Positions 20,530 to 28,615 are shown, numbered from the stretch's first letter. The stretch: DNA of 64,000 nt from Glutamicibacter arilaitensis Re117 (GCF_000197735.1 NC_014550.1:1-64000); one strand, 5' to 3'. The notes: generated from the letters alone by a model not told the origin. Program-made: numbers and translations.

Positions 20530-21170
20530 GCAGCACCAAGATCCTTGTGATCGATAACTACGACAGTTTCGTGTACACCCTGGTGGGTTACCTGCAGGAG
20601 ATGGGCGCGGAAACCACCGTTTACCGCAATGACGATTTGAGCGTCGAGGATGCGCGCGCCATGGCTGCTGAGTATGACGGCGTGCTGATCTCTCCAGGCC
20701 CAGGCGAGCCTGCAGGCGCGGGCGTTAGCATTGATCTGATCAAATGGTGCGGTGAGCAGCGTAAGCCAATGCTCGGTGTCTGTCTTGGCCATCAGGCCCT
20801 GGCTGAAGCCTATGGCGGGACGGTCACGCACGCTGAGGAATTAATGCACGGCAAGACTTCCTTGGTTAACCATGAAAATCATCCGGTCTTCAATCAGGTA
20901 GCCAACCCGTTCACGGCCACGCGTTACCATTCCTTGGCCGCGGTGCGCGAGAGCATTCCTGCTGAGCTTGAAATCATTGCAGAAACTGCCGGGGGAGTCA
21001 TCATGGGATTGGCTCACCGCGAAGCTCCACTATGGGGGCTGCAATACCATCCCGAGTCTGTCCTGACCGAGCAGGGTTACCAAATGCTCGGTAACTGGCT
21101 GGAATTCGTAGGACTTGAGGGGGCAGCCAAGAAGGCCGCCGCCCTGAGTCCGCTATTCAGCGGAGAATAA
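20526..21170 (+). CDS. pabA: Glutamine amidotransferase, aminodeoxychorismate/anthranilate synthase component II
   Basis: A 214-residue class I glutamine amidotransferase that supplies ammonia for 4-amino-4-deoxychorismate (folate) or anthranilate synthesis. N-terminal LVIDNYDSFVYTLVGYL, the oxyanion segment SPGPGEP, nucleophile Cys in GVCLGHQ, and His/Glu in QYHPESV are all intact. The GTG start overlaps the upstream TGA. Position next to the pknB operon is typical of actinobacterial origin regions. Which chorismate enzyme it partners cannot be told here. Confidence 0.93.
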   Translation: MSSTKILVIDNYDSFVYTLVGYLQEMGAETTVYRNDDLSVEDARAMAAEYDGVLISPGPGEPAGAGVSIDLIKWCGEQRKPMLGVCLGHQALAEAYGGTVTHAEELMHGKTSLVNHENHPVFNQVANPFTATRYHSLAAVRESIPAELEIIAETAGGVIMGLAHREAPLWGLQYHPESVLTEQGYQMLGNWLEFVGLEGAAKKAAALSPLFSGE

Positions 21171-21179
21171 ACTGTCCGC

Positions 21180-21190
21180 TAACGATCGTT
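21180..21190. repeat. Palindromic core TAACGATCGTT, copy A
   Basis: Nine bases after the pabA stop codon. It contains the palindrome AACGATCGTT shared with copies B and C. Confidence 0.75.
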
Positions 21191-21262
21191 TTCGATGCAC
21201 CACAAGGGGAACGGCTTGCGGGACAAGAAACCAGGCATTGGTGGTGCCGGGGAGCAAAAGGG

Positions 21263-21787
21263 CTATTTCAGTTCACGGCTGTGGCGTCGTTCTGACACGG
21301 GCGGATCGAAACGGGTGTCCTGCAGTGTCCCTCCATCATCTAGCCACCCACGCTTGGTGTAGAAATCGATGGCTCTTTTGTTGTTGGCTTCAACCCATAG
21401 AAAAGCTCTGTCGTACCCCAGGGCAACGAGCTTCTCCTCGGCGGCCGTGAACAACGCTGAACCTGCGCCCTTGTCCCACCACTGTGGATGCACATTAATT
21501 GCGTAGAGCTGCCCAAATGCAGTATCGGAATCTCCGGTGGCGGGCCCGAGTATGCAAAACCCAACGACCTGGCTTCCTGATTCCGCCACCAAGTGGGATG
21601 TTCCTGGTTTGGGGTTGGCTATGTTTCTAGCCCAGCCCTCTGCATAGCGTTCACTGTCCATGGCGTCGAGGTACTCCTCGGTCATCACGCCCCGGTAGGC
21701 GGCTCTCCATGCCGAGATTTGGATGTCAGCCAACGTGCTTGCGTCGCCTTCAGCGGGCTGTCGGACAATGATATTTGCACTGGTCAT
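21263..21787 (-). CDS. GNAT-family N-acetyltransferase
   Basis: A 174-residue acetyl-CoA-dependent acetyltransferase of unknown substrate. Visible are the N-terminal GNAT start IIVRQPAEGDASTLADIQISAW, the beta4 strand VVGFCILGPA, and the acetyl-CoA loop region VHPQWWDKGAGSALFTAAEEKL. The C-terminal ANNKRAIDFYTKRGW motif is typical. ATG start at 21787. It lies in the accessory insertion and has no operon partner. Confidence 0.9.
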   Translation of the reverse strand: MTSANIIVRQPAEGDASTLADIQISAWRAAYRGVMTEEYLDAMDSERYAEGWARNIANPKPGTSHLVAESGSQVVGFCILGPATGDSDTAFGQLYAINVHPQWWDKGAGSALFTAAEEKLVALGYDRAFLWVEANNKRAIDFYTKRGWLDDGGTLQDTRFDPPVSERRHSRELK

Positions 21788-22055
21788 GCGTTGAAATGTA
21801 CCAACCGAATGCTGAAGAGGAAGAACGTATGACGAGCAGCGGCGAACTGACCTGCGGTCTAAATTGACCTCGACTAGGGGGCGGTTTTCCTGTGTCGCTG
21901 GTAACCGATGGTTTTAAGGATCGGTTCGCTTGGATTTCAATTCCTCGCAAGAGGAACCGCAACCGGGACGCTGTTGACCGGCTTTGATAGTCGAAGGCAA
22001 CTAGGGCGACAGGGTTTCCCAATAGCGAACTGGTACATGCTTGTATATTGGTCCC
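21788..22055. other. Intergenic stretch in the accessory region
   Basis: 268 bp between the GNAT gene and the next small ORF. I see no convincing ORF, tRNA or repeat. It must hold the divergent promoters of both genes, but no clear -35/-10 pair stands out. Confidence 0.4.
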
Positions 22056-22346
22056 ATGCGCGCCATAGAAACAGTTCACGCTGAACCACGCGACTCGGAT
22101 GATTCGCCCTGCTATCGAGTCAATTTTTGGGAACAACCTCTTCCTGGGTACGGATGGAACTTAGATGCTTTTGTACTGGTTGAGGTGAAGGACGTATCAG
22201 AGGCACTCCGTTGGGTGGAGGAGCACGCGAATGGACGGCCCTTCGAACTGTTCGCAGAAATGGACTCCGAGCCCGAGAAACCGTTCGGCGCTCCGCGAAA
22301 AGCAACTCTTGTACGTTTGCTCGGAAACAACCCCAATGCCGGTTAA
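22056..22346 (+). CDS. Hypothetical protein
   Basis: A 96-residue acidic protein starting MRAIETVHAEPRD. It contains YRVNFWEQPLPGYGWNLDAF, then VEVKDVSEALRWVEEHANG and a FELFAEMDSE segment. The alternating hydrophobic pattern suggests a compact alpha/beta domain. No family recognised and no transmembrane segment. ATG 22056 is used; TTG 22041 is in frame but unsupported. Isolated gene in the accessory insertion. Confidence 0.65.
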   Translation: MRAIETVHAEPRDSDDSPCYRVNFWEQPLPGYGWNLDAFVLVEVKDVSEALRWVEEHANGRPFELFAEMDSEPEKPFGAPRKATLVRLLGNNPNAG

Positions 22347-22422
22347 ACCTGTGAAGGTATCAATATTTGACGTTTGGTATTAGCCCTAAATGATGTTTCG
22401 AGCGGTCCCAGTAGAGGAAGGG

Positions 22423-22902
22423 CTACCGGGCATCTTCATCATCGAAGAAACGCTGAGCGTCATCTAAGACCGGGTCTATCCATTCAAACCGTTCAAGCGC
22501 TCGGATTTGATCCCGGGAGAACCATGCAATGTCCGAGATCTCATCGGCCTCGACAGCAGACGCATCCCCTAGTAATTGACATAGGTAGACGGTCGTTACG
22601 TAGCTGACCAGATCTCCATTTGGATACTTGTTCAACAGGTTGGTGCCACCATAGCTGTCAAGAACGGAATGAATTTCAATGTCAGCACCGATTTCTTCTC
22701 TGACTTCGCGTTTCAAAGCGTCCCTTGGTCCCTCAAGAGGTTCCACGGCTCCACCGATCAACCCCCATCGGTTCCCTGCAACATGTAGTGCCAGAAGATA
22801 ATGAGCATTATCGTCTCTGATTACTGCGGTTACTCCCGGCAGGACCAACAGGCGAGGCCCAATTAGTTGCCTTAACCCGGCAACATAGTCTGATACTGGC
22901 AT
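22423..22902 (-). CDS. Nudix hydrolase
   Basis: A 159-residue hydrolase of nucleoside-diphosphate-linked substrates. A perfect Nudix box (G-x5-E-x7-REV-x-EE-x-GA) begins at GAVEPLEGPRD and ends at REEIGA, roughly residues 58-80. The N terminus VSDYVAGLRQLIGPRLLVLPGV and the later DEISDIAWFSRDQI segment are typical of generic MutT-like enzymes. The substrate is unknown. Accessory region, standing alone. Confidence 0.93.
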   Translation of the reverse strand: MPVSDYVAGLRQLIGPRLLVLPGVTAVIRDDNAHYLLALHVAGNRWGLIGGAVEPLEGPRDALKREVREEIGADIEIHSVLDSYGGTNLLNKYPNGDLVSYVTTVYLCQLLGDASAVEADEISDIAWFSRDQIRALERFEWIDPVLDDAQRFFDDEDAR

Positions 22903-23099
22903 GGCATAAGGCTACGACATGAAACCTGCGCCACACGGGAACCCTCAGCGGAACAACGGAGGTGTCCGGAAAGGGATCCTATGCTGTGATAGCTTCTGAC
23001 AAGCTGTACCGGTTGGGTGGCTCAATCCAAGATTGAACGGATGCCCTCGTAGTAAGGCTCAACAATCGCGGGTGGATCGCTGTTAAGGAAGACAGATGC

Positions 23100-23429
23100 G
23101 TGGTGAAATTGTTTGGTAAAGGGCGTCGCGGTGATGACATCATTTTTGAACTTGCCGCGATCGCCAGCTGTGCCGTCCACCCCAAGTTTTTGGATGACTC
23201 AGTAGTATCAACGGCCAGCGTTGACGATGATTACCTCGACTTCTCGGAGCATCTGAATTGTTTCGTTGACACGGTGGAGGAGAGATTTGCTGCGGACGGT
23301 CGACTGCAAGCATCATTCGTGTGGAGTGAGTGGACGCGGCACATGAGTGGGCTTCCACAGGAGTTCGTTCCTCTGAGGATTGCCCAAGTTCATTTCCAGC
23401 GTCTCATGGACCGATTGGCAAAATTCTGA
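23100..23429 (+). CDS. Hypothetical protein
   Basis: A 109-residue protein with a GTG start at 23100 and AAGGAAG at 23085-23091 as ribosome site. It is mostly alpha-helical in pattern, with LNCFVDTVEERFAADGR and FVPLRIAQVHFQRLMDRL near the C terminus; acidic overall, no membrane segment. I recognise no family. It stands alone in the accessory region upstream of a long hairpin. Confidence 0.6.
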   Translation: MVKLFGKGRRGDDIIFELAAIASCAVHPKFLDDSVVSTASVDDDYLDFSEHLNCFVDTVEERFAADGRLQASFVWSEWTRHMSGLPQEFVPLRIAQVHFQRLMDRLAKF

Positions 23430-23583
23430 GTGGAGTCGGCAGGCGCCGAGGGAAGACCTGCCAGGCACGATCGTCCCTTTGACGAACCGCATTCGAAGCG
23501 TCCCGTATGCCGGTCGACTACCGGAACGCACCGCGTTCTGACTTGGATGGTAGAAGTTTTGTGAATTCGCAGGAAAGTCGACC

Positions 23584-23636
23584 GTTCCGTTAGCCCCATC
23601 CGGTGAAGTGACCGGTGACGGGGCGTGAAACGGAAC
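23584..23636. repeat. Long stem-loop next to the element boundary
   Basis: Nested arms: GTTCCGTT (23584-23591) with AACGGAAC (23629-23636), GCCCC (23593-23597) with GGGGC (23620-23624), and CCGGT (23600-23604) with ACCGG (23611-23615). No U-tract follows on the plus strand. It may be a terminator for the 109-residue ORF or a structured end of the insertion. Confidence 0.5.
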
Positions 23637-23673
23637 TATCTTGCCCTGCCTTCGGGTGCCGAATGCTTGCACC

Positions 23674-23689
23674 GATAACGATCGTTAAC
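23674..23689. repeat. Palindromic core, copy B (left end of element)
   Basis: GATAACGATCGTTAAC, followed inside the element by CTAGAGTC, the inverted counterpart of GACTCTAG at the right end. Confidence 0.75.
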
Positions 23690-23798
23690 TAGAGTCCGGT
23701 CAGACGTGGACATGACGTCCAGCACGCGACTCAGCGGATCGGAAGTCTTCCTGGTGGACGTAGTTATCTTGAGCCGTCTATCAAGCGGCTCGGCCTCG

Positions 23799-24188
23799 TC
23801 ACCGTTCCGCCGTCGATGCCCGTAGTCGCCCTAGGGCGTGTTCCAGTTGCTTCCGGAGTTGCTGGTTCTCGGTGATGAGGTCCCGGGCGCGCGCGTTGGC
23901 AACTTCGAGGCGGCGTAGCAGGGATGCCTCTGTGGAACGTTGGGGCGCGGGCAGGGGTGAGCCATCCGAGCCGTGCTGTAGGTCGCGGAGCCGTCGAATC
24001 TCGATGCAGATATCGGGCTGGGTGTAGAGCCAGGACCGTGAGACCTTCGCCTTTTGCGCGACGATCTGAAAGGTAACCGCGCCGCCCTCGCGGTCGAGGT
24101 CGCGAAGAGCCTGGATGGCTTTGGCACGCGTGTTCTCGTGGCGTTGCTGGGCGGCGGCGATCAGGTGATGGCTGTTATCGGCATGCAT
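23799..24188 (-). CDS. tnpC: TnpC-like protein (DUF6262 type)
   Basis: A 129-residue helical protein. In Tn554-type elements TnpC assists the two tyrosine recombinases and influences insertion orientation. The N-terminal half looks like a small HTH (VTFQIVAQKAKVSRSWLYTQPDI around residues 37-59). The C-terminal half is a coiled coil ending LITENQQLRKQLEHALGRLR. ATG 24188 overlaps the end of the tnpB reading frame by 14 bp, as expected for a coupled operon. Assignment rests on position, size and this architecture. Confidence 0.8.
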   Translation of the reverse strand: MHADNSHHLIAAAQQRHENTRAKAIQALRDLDREGGAVTFQIVAQKAKVSRSWLYTQPDICIEIRRLRDLQHGSDGSPLPAPQRSTEASLLRRLEVANARARDLITENQQLRKQLEHALGRLRASTAER

Positions 24189-25663
24189 CAGGTGCTGCCT
24201 CGCCGTCTTGGTCGCGTTCCAATGTGGTGATGATCTGGTCGAGGTTCCCCAGGACCTGCTGGTTCATCTCGATCAGTCGTTGCTGGCCGCGGGCTTCGGC
24301 CGCGGTGATGATCTGCACGACCTGGTGACGATGTTGCCTGTGCTCGGGCAGGAACTCTGAGGTGGTGACGAACATCGGGCAGTTCAGGCACGCGTTCGCG
24401 TGCGGGCAGGACTTCTGGACTGGCAGTCCGCAGAAGCCGTTGGGTAGGGCCTGGGTCGCTCGCCCGACCCGTTGCTTGGCCTAGGCCGCCTCGGCCAATG
24501 GTCCGTCGGGGTCGAGGGTGACGGTTTCGCCCTTGATGTTGACCTTCCGCGCGGCTTCCCAGTGCCGGCGGATCGTGGTGTCGCTGAGCCGGGCGTAGTG
24601 GGCTGTCATGACGTGGGAGTCGTGGTCGAGAATTCGCCGGACTACTTCTTGGGGGACGTCTCGGTTGATTAGCCTGGTGCCCAGGGTGTGCCGGAAGCTG
24701 TGCGGGACGACGCGAACGGGTTGGCCGTGCTCGTCACGGACGGCGCAGCGCTTGAGCCAGCGGTGAAGGGCCTTGCGGTAGACGCCGTCGCTGACCGGCT
24801 CCTCGCCGTTGTCGTTGTGGGTGACGCGGGGGGAAGAGCACCGGCGTCCCGTCCGGCCAGTCCTCTTGGAGGCGGTGTCGCTGCGCGGTGATGGCGTCGG
24901 CGAGGTCGGCGTCGATGGGCACCAGGGCCTCGCGTTTCATTTTGTGGTTGAGGTAGCTAAGGTAGGGCGCGCCCTCGCCGTCGTAGGCGATGCAATCGGT
25001 CGGCAGGCGGACGGTGTCGGTGATGCGCAGCCCGCACCCCATCAAGATCTGCGTGATCAGCGTGTAGCTGGGGTTGTTCCACTTGGCGAGGTTGTTCGGG
25101 TTCTCCAGTTGGGTCATCACGGTTTCGCTCAGCGCGCGAGGTTGCCGGATGGCTTCCTTGGGGAAGTCCTCGCTGTAGAACATCACCGCTGAGGGCAGAG
25201 AGTCATCCCAGCCGTGTTGCCGGATGGTGGTGAAGAACAGATTCAGCTGCCCGATTAGCATGCGGTGTTTCACGGTGCCCGAGTATCGGGCGTGCAGGTG
25301 GGTGAGGTAGCGTTCCAGCGCCTCCCGGTCCAGCTGTCCCAGCCCCTGGATGGAGGGTGCCGCAGCGGTGAGGAACTGCCCGAAAGAGGTGACCGCCCGG
25401 GTGCCCGAGGAGACGCTGACCACTCCGAGTCCCGTGGCCAGGCGCCAGCGGGCCCATCGTTTGGCCAAGGCCTTGAGCCAGAGCTGTGGGATGTCCTCGA
25501 ACGAGATGCGGGCGAGCCGCTTGTCCTTGATGCCGAGCTCACGCAGCCGCCAAACATCCCGGCCGTACTCGGTGTCCCAACTACTCGACTGACGGTACGT
25601 TCGGCGTCGAACGCGCCCCGTCCTCGGTAGTTGTTCGGGTATCAGCGGGCTGGGTGTGCTCAC
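24175..25663 (-). pseudogene. tnpB: TnpB-like tyrosine recombinase, broken by frameshift and stop
   Basis: The full reading would be about 496 residues. The first 275 or so are intact: GTG 25663, then the SAM-like domain and the catalytic Arg segment MGCGLRITDTV. A six-G run at 24828-24833 has one base too many; shifting frame restores VTHNDNGEEP, then HSFRHTLGTRL with the catalytic HxxR, and AHYARLS with the nucleophilic Tyr. A TAG at 24481-24483 then interrupts, after which the Cys-rich C terminus (CGLPVQKSCPHANACLNCP) continues to 24175. CAG to TAG is the simplest change. GTGA overlap with tnpA. Confidence 0.88.
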
Positions 25664-26769
25664 AGTTGTACCTCTCTGCCGGTGAACCAGCCCGATTCCT
25701 CCAGCGCCCGGCGGGCGTCCTCGGCACTCAGATGCCCGTAGACGGCGGCAGTAGTGGTGATGTCGGCGTGGCCGAGCAGCTTGGAGACGATCTCGATGGG
25801 CACACCGTCACGCAGCATCCGGGTGGCCGCGGTGTGGCGGTACCAGTGCGGATCGAAGTTGATCCCTGTACGTCGGCGCAGCCGTTTGACCAGGTCGTAA
25901 ACGGCTGTGTAGGTCAGCGGGTGACCGTGGGGTCGACCCCACAGGTTCACAAAGACGTAGTCGGAGTCCAGATCGCCGTACTCCAGATACAGATAGTCGG
26001 AATAGAGCCGAACCAACTCTGCACTCACCGGCACCGTCCGCGGGTTGCGTGACTTGGAGCGTGCACCGTTGCCGTTGACCCGACGCTGAACCGTGATCTG
26101 GGACTCAGCCGCGGCGATGTCCTCATGTCGTAGACCCAGCGCCTCCCCGATCCGCATCCCGGTGTCAAACAGCATGGCGAACAGGAACCGGTCCCGCAGA
26201 TGGCCACAAGCATTGAGGATCGTCTGCACCTCGGCGGCGGTTAATACGCGCGGGAGTTTGCGCTGCGCGCTCAGCACGATGGCGCGCCGTGGCTGCGGTG
26301 TGCCCTTGCTGATGTGATGCAAGAACGGCTTCCAGCCCGAGCTTCGGCCTCCGGCCGGCTGCCACGTCTTCAGCAACTTCCCGAGGTCGATGCCGTGGCG
26401 CGCGGAGTGCTGATAGAACGCGTTGAGAGCGGAGAGCTTGCGATTGACGGTCGCTTCAGTGCAGTGGTGTTCCACCGTCGGCAGGATCGAAAGCGACCCG
26501 TCGCGCAGGGTCAGCGGACGGCGCAGCCAGGCGACGAACTCAGCGACGTTCTCCAACCGCACCTCACGCCAGTCCAGGGCCTGGCCACTGAGGAACTCAA
26601 ACCAGTCCTTCAAATCGTGGGCGTAGGCCTTGACCGTGTTGGGCGACCGCTCAATCTGGGTCAAGTACGCCAGGTACCGTTCTATCGGAGCCACCGGGGC
26701 CCCGTCATCGCCCAGCACCGTCCATGACTCCCCGCCATCGAACGGGGAAAGCACACGCTGGACAGACAT
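25660..26769 (-). CDS. tnpA: TnpA-like tyrosine recombinase/integrase
   Basis: A 369-residue phage-integrase-fold recombinase. The N-terminal core-binding domain contains IERYLAYLTQIERSPNTVKAY in the first 50 residues. The catalytic domain keeps Arg in FDTGMRIGEALGLRHED, His-x-x-Arg in HWYRHTAATRML, His in LLGHADITTT and the Tyr nucleophile in AAVYGHLS. ATG 26769 follows GGAGGACTG, a strong ribosome site, so the upstream extension to 27009 is rejected. The size fits Tn554 TnpA. Likely still functional. Confidence 0.92.
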   Translation of the reverse strand: MSVQRVLSPFDGGESWTVLGDDGAPVAPIERYLAYLTQIERSPNTVKAYAHDLKDWFEFLSGQALDWREVRLENVAEFVAWLRRPLTLRDGSLSILPTVEHHCTEATVNRKLSALNAFYQHSARHGIDLGKLLKTWQPAGGRSSGWKPFLHHISKGTPQPRRAIVLSAQRKLPRVLTAAEVQTILNACGHLRDRFLFAMLFDTGMRIGEALGLRHEDIAAAESQITVQRRVNGNGARSKSRNPRTVPVSAELVRLYSDYLYLEYGDLDSDYVFVNLWGRPHGHPLTYTAVYDLVKRLRRRTGINFDPHWYRHTAATRMLRDGVPIEIVSKLLGHADITTTAAVYGHLSAEDARRALEESGWFTGREVQL

Positions 26770-27063
26770 CAGTCCTCCGTGCGGCGCATCATGACAGCCT
26801 GCGTCCACGGCGACTTCGGGCACCTGGACACATTCTGCGGTTTGGTCGAGCCGCCCAATCTCGATCGACGGAGACGACGGCCCGTCCTCATCCTCTGAGT
26901 ACCAGGGGTCATCGGAGCCTTTCTGGGTGTTTGTGAGGGTGAGAGCGCTGGCGGTCCGTTCGAGACGGACGCGCGAGGGCTGAGCATGCGGATGCTGAAA
27001 GTTGTGCAACCTACTTCCGAAAGTGACAACGGCGACGCGGAAGCTTCTCGTCCGTCGCGTCCT

Positions 27064-27812
27064 CTACTTGAGGTTGGTCGCGATCCAGGCCTGCATCGCC
27101 TCTCGGATGACCTCAGCGTTCCGCTGTCCTCCGTAAGTTGCAGCGAAACGTGCATCTGCGACATAAAGCTCCGACAGCCCGGTGTAGGCATCGCGGTCGG
27201 GGACACGTCCTCCCCAGTATTCAGTCACCCAGCGGTGGTGCGCAGCTACCAGAGCTTGAAATTCCGCGCCAGTAGGGTTGCCTCCGGAAGTCGCAGCATC
27301 GCGGAGTGCGGCATTGATATCGAGGCTTCGCTCATCGTCGGTTCGACGTTGATCCGCGCTCATCTGGTCGCGGCGCTTGACGCTGTGCTCCCAAGCGCCG
27401 TCCCCCACCGTTCACGCACTTCACTCTCATGCTGGGCATGGTCGAATCCGGCGAAGATTTCCTGGATAGTCATAGTCTGGCCTTTCGTTACCGCCTCCAG
27501 CGTGTCCCGGACGGCATTAATCTGTTGATTGGTGCGGTCTCTTCGCTCTTCCAAAAGGGCGAGATGAGACCTGATTGCCTCGGCGAGTGTTGCATCGTCG
27601 TCGAGGGCAATTTGGATGGTCGCGAGCGGAAGCTCCAATGAGCGCAGCGACAGAATCCGGTAGAGCCGCGACAGCTCAGCGTCCCCATAGAATCGGTACC
27701 CGTTCTCAGCAACCCGCGAAGGTCGCAGCAGGCCGATCTGTTCGTAGTGTCGCAGGGTTCTACTTGTGACGCCTGTCGCTTGCGACACGTCTCTGATCGG
27801 CCACTCCGGCAT
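27064..27812 (-). pseudogene. TipA-type MerR regulator, frameshifted
   Basis: The N-terminal part (27812 to about 27407) is a MerR winged helix: DVSQATGVTSRTLRHYEQIGLLRPSR at residues 8-33, then the dimerisation coil. The frame breaks in the five-C run 27402-27406 (plus strand), after EVRERWG. Adding one base restores GDGAWEHSVKRRDQ and a TipAS ligand-binding domain down to ATNLK at 27064. TipAL proteins bind thiopeptide-type drugs covalently and activate transcription. The total of 749 bp is one short of a whole number of codons. It may be decay or a homopolymer sequencing error. Confidence 0.85.
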
Positions 27813-27826
27813 GGGTGTACTCCTGG

Positions 27827-28318
27827 TTAGTTTTCGCTCGGGTTAGGAACGACGGATTCGGGGGCCTCGAAGTCCCCTGTGATCTGATCGTTCACCCATG
27901 CCTGCGCCGCAGTCTGGTCGACCATTCGCGGCGCAGTCAGCGTCACGGTGTTGCCGTCCGGATCTGAGAAGGTGACATCGGTCGTGAACCAGGGCGTATC
28001 GATCGGACCGGTGACATTGCCGCCAGCGCCGCGGATAGAGTCCGCGACTTCGTCGAGGTCGATCTGACCTGCGGCAAAGGACGCCGATACGGTGCCGCGC
28101 GCCGCCGTGCCCTGAGTCATGAGGATGTCCTGATACTTCTCACGACGCAGGTGAACGAGGGAGGGCACCCCGCCGGGCCCGGGGATAGTCGCCAGCGTCA
28201 CGAAACCCGCGGACGCGTAGAAGGCTTCCCCAGCCGTGAGGTCGCTGACAACCAGGTTGATAAACATTGGCATTGGGTAGATCGACCGGTCGATGTCCGG
28301 TCCGTTTTTCTCAGTCAT
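27827..28318 (-). CDS. VOC-superfamily (glyoxalase/bleomycin-resistance fold) protein
   Basis: A 163-residue protein with two beta-alpha-beta-beta-beta repeats: MFINLVVSDLTAGEAFYASAGF at the start and VTFSDPDGNTVTL near residue 128. It lies 14 bp upstream of the TipA-type regulator, on the same strand. Members sequester drugs, isomerise or hydrolyse small molecules; no specific substrate can be named. ATG 28318 is used; the longer reading to 28495 has no family match. No Shine-Dalgarno is visible. Cargo of the element. Confidence 0.88.
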   Translation of the reverse strand: MTEKNGPDIDRSIYPMPMFINLVVSDLTAGEAFYASAGFVTLATIPGPGGVPSLVHLRREKYQDILMTQGTAARGTVSASFAAGQIDLDEVADSIRGAGGNVTGPIDTPWFTTDVTFSDPDGNTVTLTAPRMVDQTAAQAWVNDQITGDFEAPESVVPNPSEN

Positions 28319-28599
28319 AAATATTACAATGCCAGTTGACGTTACGGCAGAGTCAAGCCGATAAGCCTTAAGGTCAAAGTCGAGGCGGCTGGGGCGACCC
28401 AGCGGGCGCTCTTGCCGGATGCCGAGCTTTACCGGGCCACCAGCGCTGGATAGATCGAGTTGCGCAACACGCCTTGAGGACTTGGACGGAAGCACCGACG
28501 ACTTCGGGTGTCCACACAGGCGGTAGCGATCGTCGCCTCATGGACACAGTCCAAGACACGAAACCGCAGGTCAAGGCAAGTCATCGATCCCCGACTCTA
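28319..28599. promoter_or_regulatory. Promoter region of the VOC/TipA cargo and right end of element
   Basis: 281 bp without a supported gene. Reading leftward, TTGACT (28349-28354) is a candidate -35, and TTGAC...GTCAA forms an inverted repeat (arms at about 28350-28354 and 28335-28339) in the spacer before a TGTAATAT -10-like segment. A dyad between -35 and -10 fits a MerR-type regulator acting on its own operon. The rest, to 28599, is the inner right end of the element. Confidence 0.45.
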
Positions 28600-28615
28600 G
28601 ATAACGATCGTTATC
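28600..28615. repeat. Palindromic core, copy C (right end of element)
   Basis: GATAACGATCGTTATC is a perfect 16-bp palindrome. The pknB stop codon (plus-strand TTA at 28611-28613) lies inside it. Preceded by GACTCTAG, the inverse of the left end. Confidence 0.8.

Larger units (their letters stand above)
23430..23798. other. Intergenic stretch containing the left end of the Tn554-like element
   Basis: 369 bp without a gene. It holds a large two-part inverted repeat at 23584-23636 and palindromic core B at 23674-23689. The remainder between core B and tnpC (23690-23798) should be the left end of the element. No other ORF is convincing. Confidence 0.6.
21180..28615. other. Accessory insertion between pabA and pknB
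   Basis: In related actinobacteria pabA and pknB are convergent neighbours. Here 7.4 kb lies between their stop codons, and TAACGATCGTT occurs at its left end (21180-21190), middle (23676-23686) and right end (28602-28612). Genes within are mixed in strand, separated by long gaps, and include a transposon. Joining the left core to the right core would restore two convergent stops about 30 bp apart. The boundary interpretation is an inference from this pattern. Confidence 0.7.
23674..28615 (-). mobile_element. Tn554-like tyrosine-recombinase transposon with VOC/TipA cargo
   Basis: The minus-strand cassette tnpA-tnpB-tnpC has the order and sizes of the Tn554 family (two tyrosine recombinases and a small DUF6262-type protein). 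Cargo is a VOC protein and a TipA-type MerR regulator. The ends carry the palindromic core TAACGATCGTTA, flanked inside by inverted repeats CTAGAGTCCGG (about 23689-23699) and CCCGACTCTAG (28590-28600). The right end coincides with the pknB stop codon. tnpB is broken, so autonomous movement is unlikely. Confidence 0.75.

Noticed and set aside
22374..22607. 77-codon plus-strand ORF opposite the Nudix gene
   Set aside because: Antisense to a gene with a perfect Nudix box; no supporting feature.
28374..28574. 66-codon minus-strand ORF upstream of the VOC gene
   Set aside because: No ribosome site, no recognisable motif, and it lies in the promoter/right-end region of the element.
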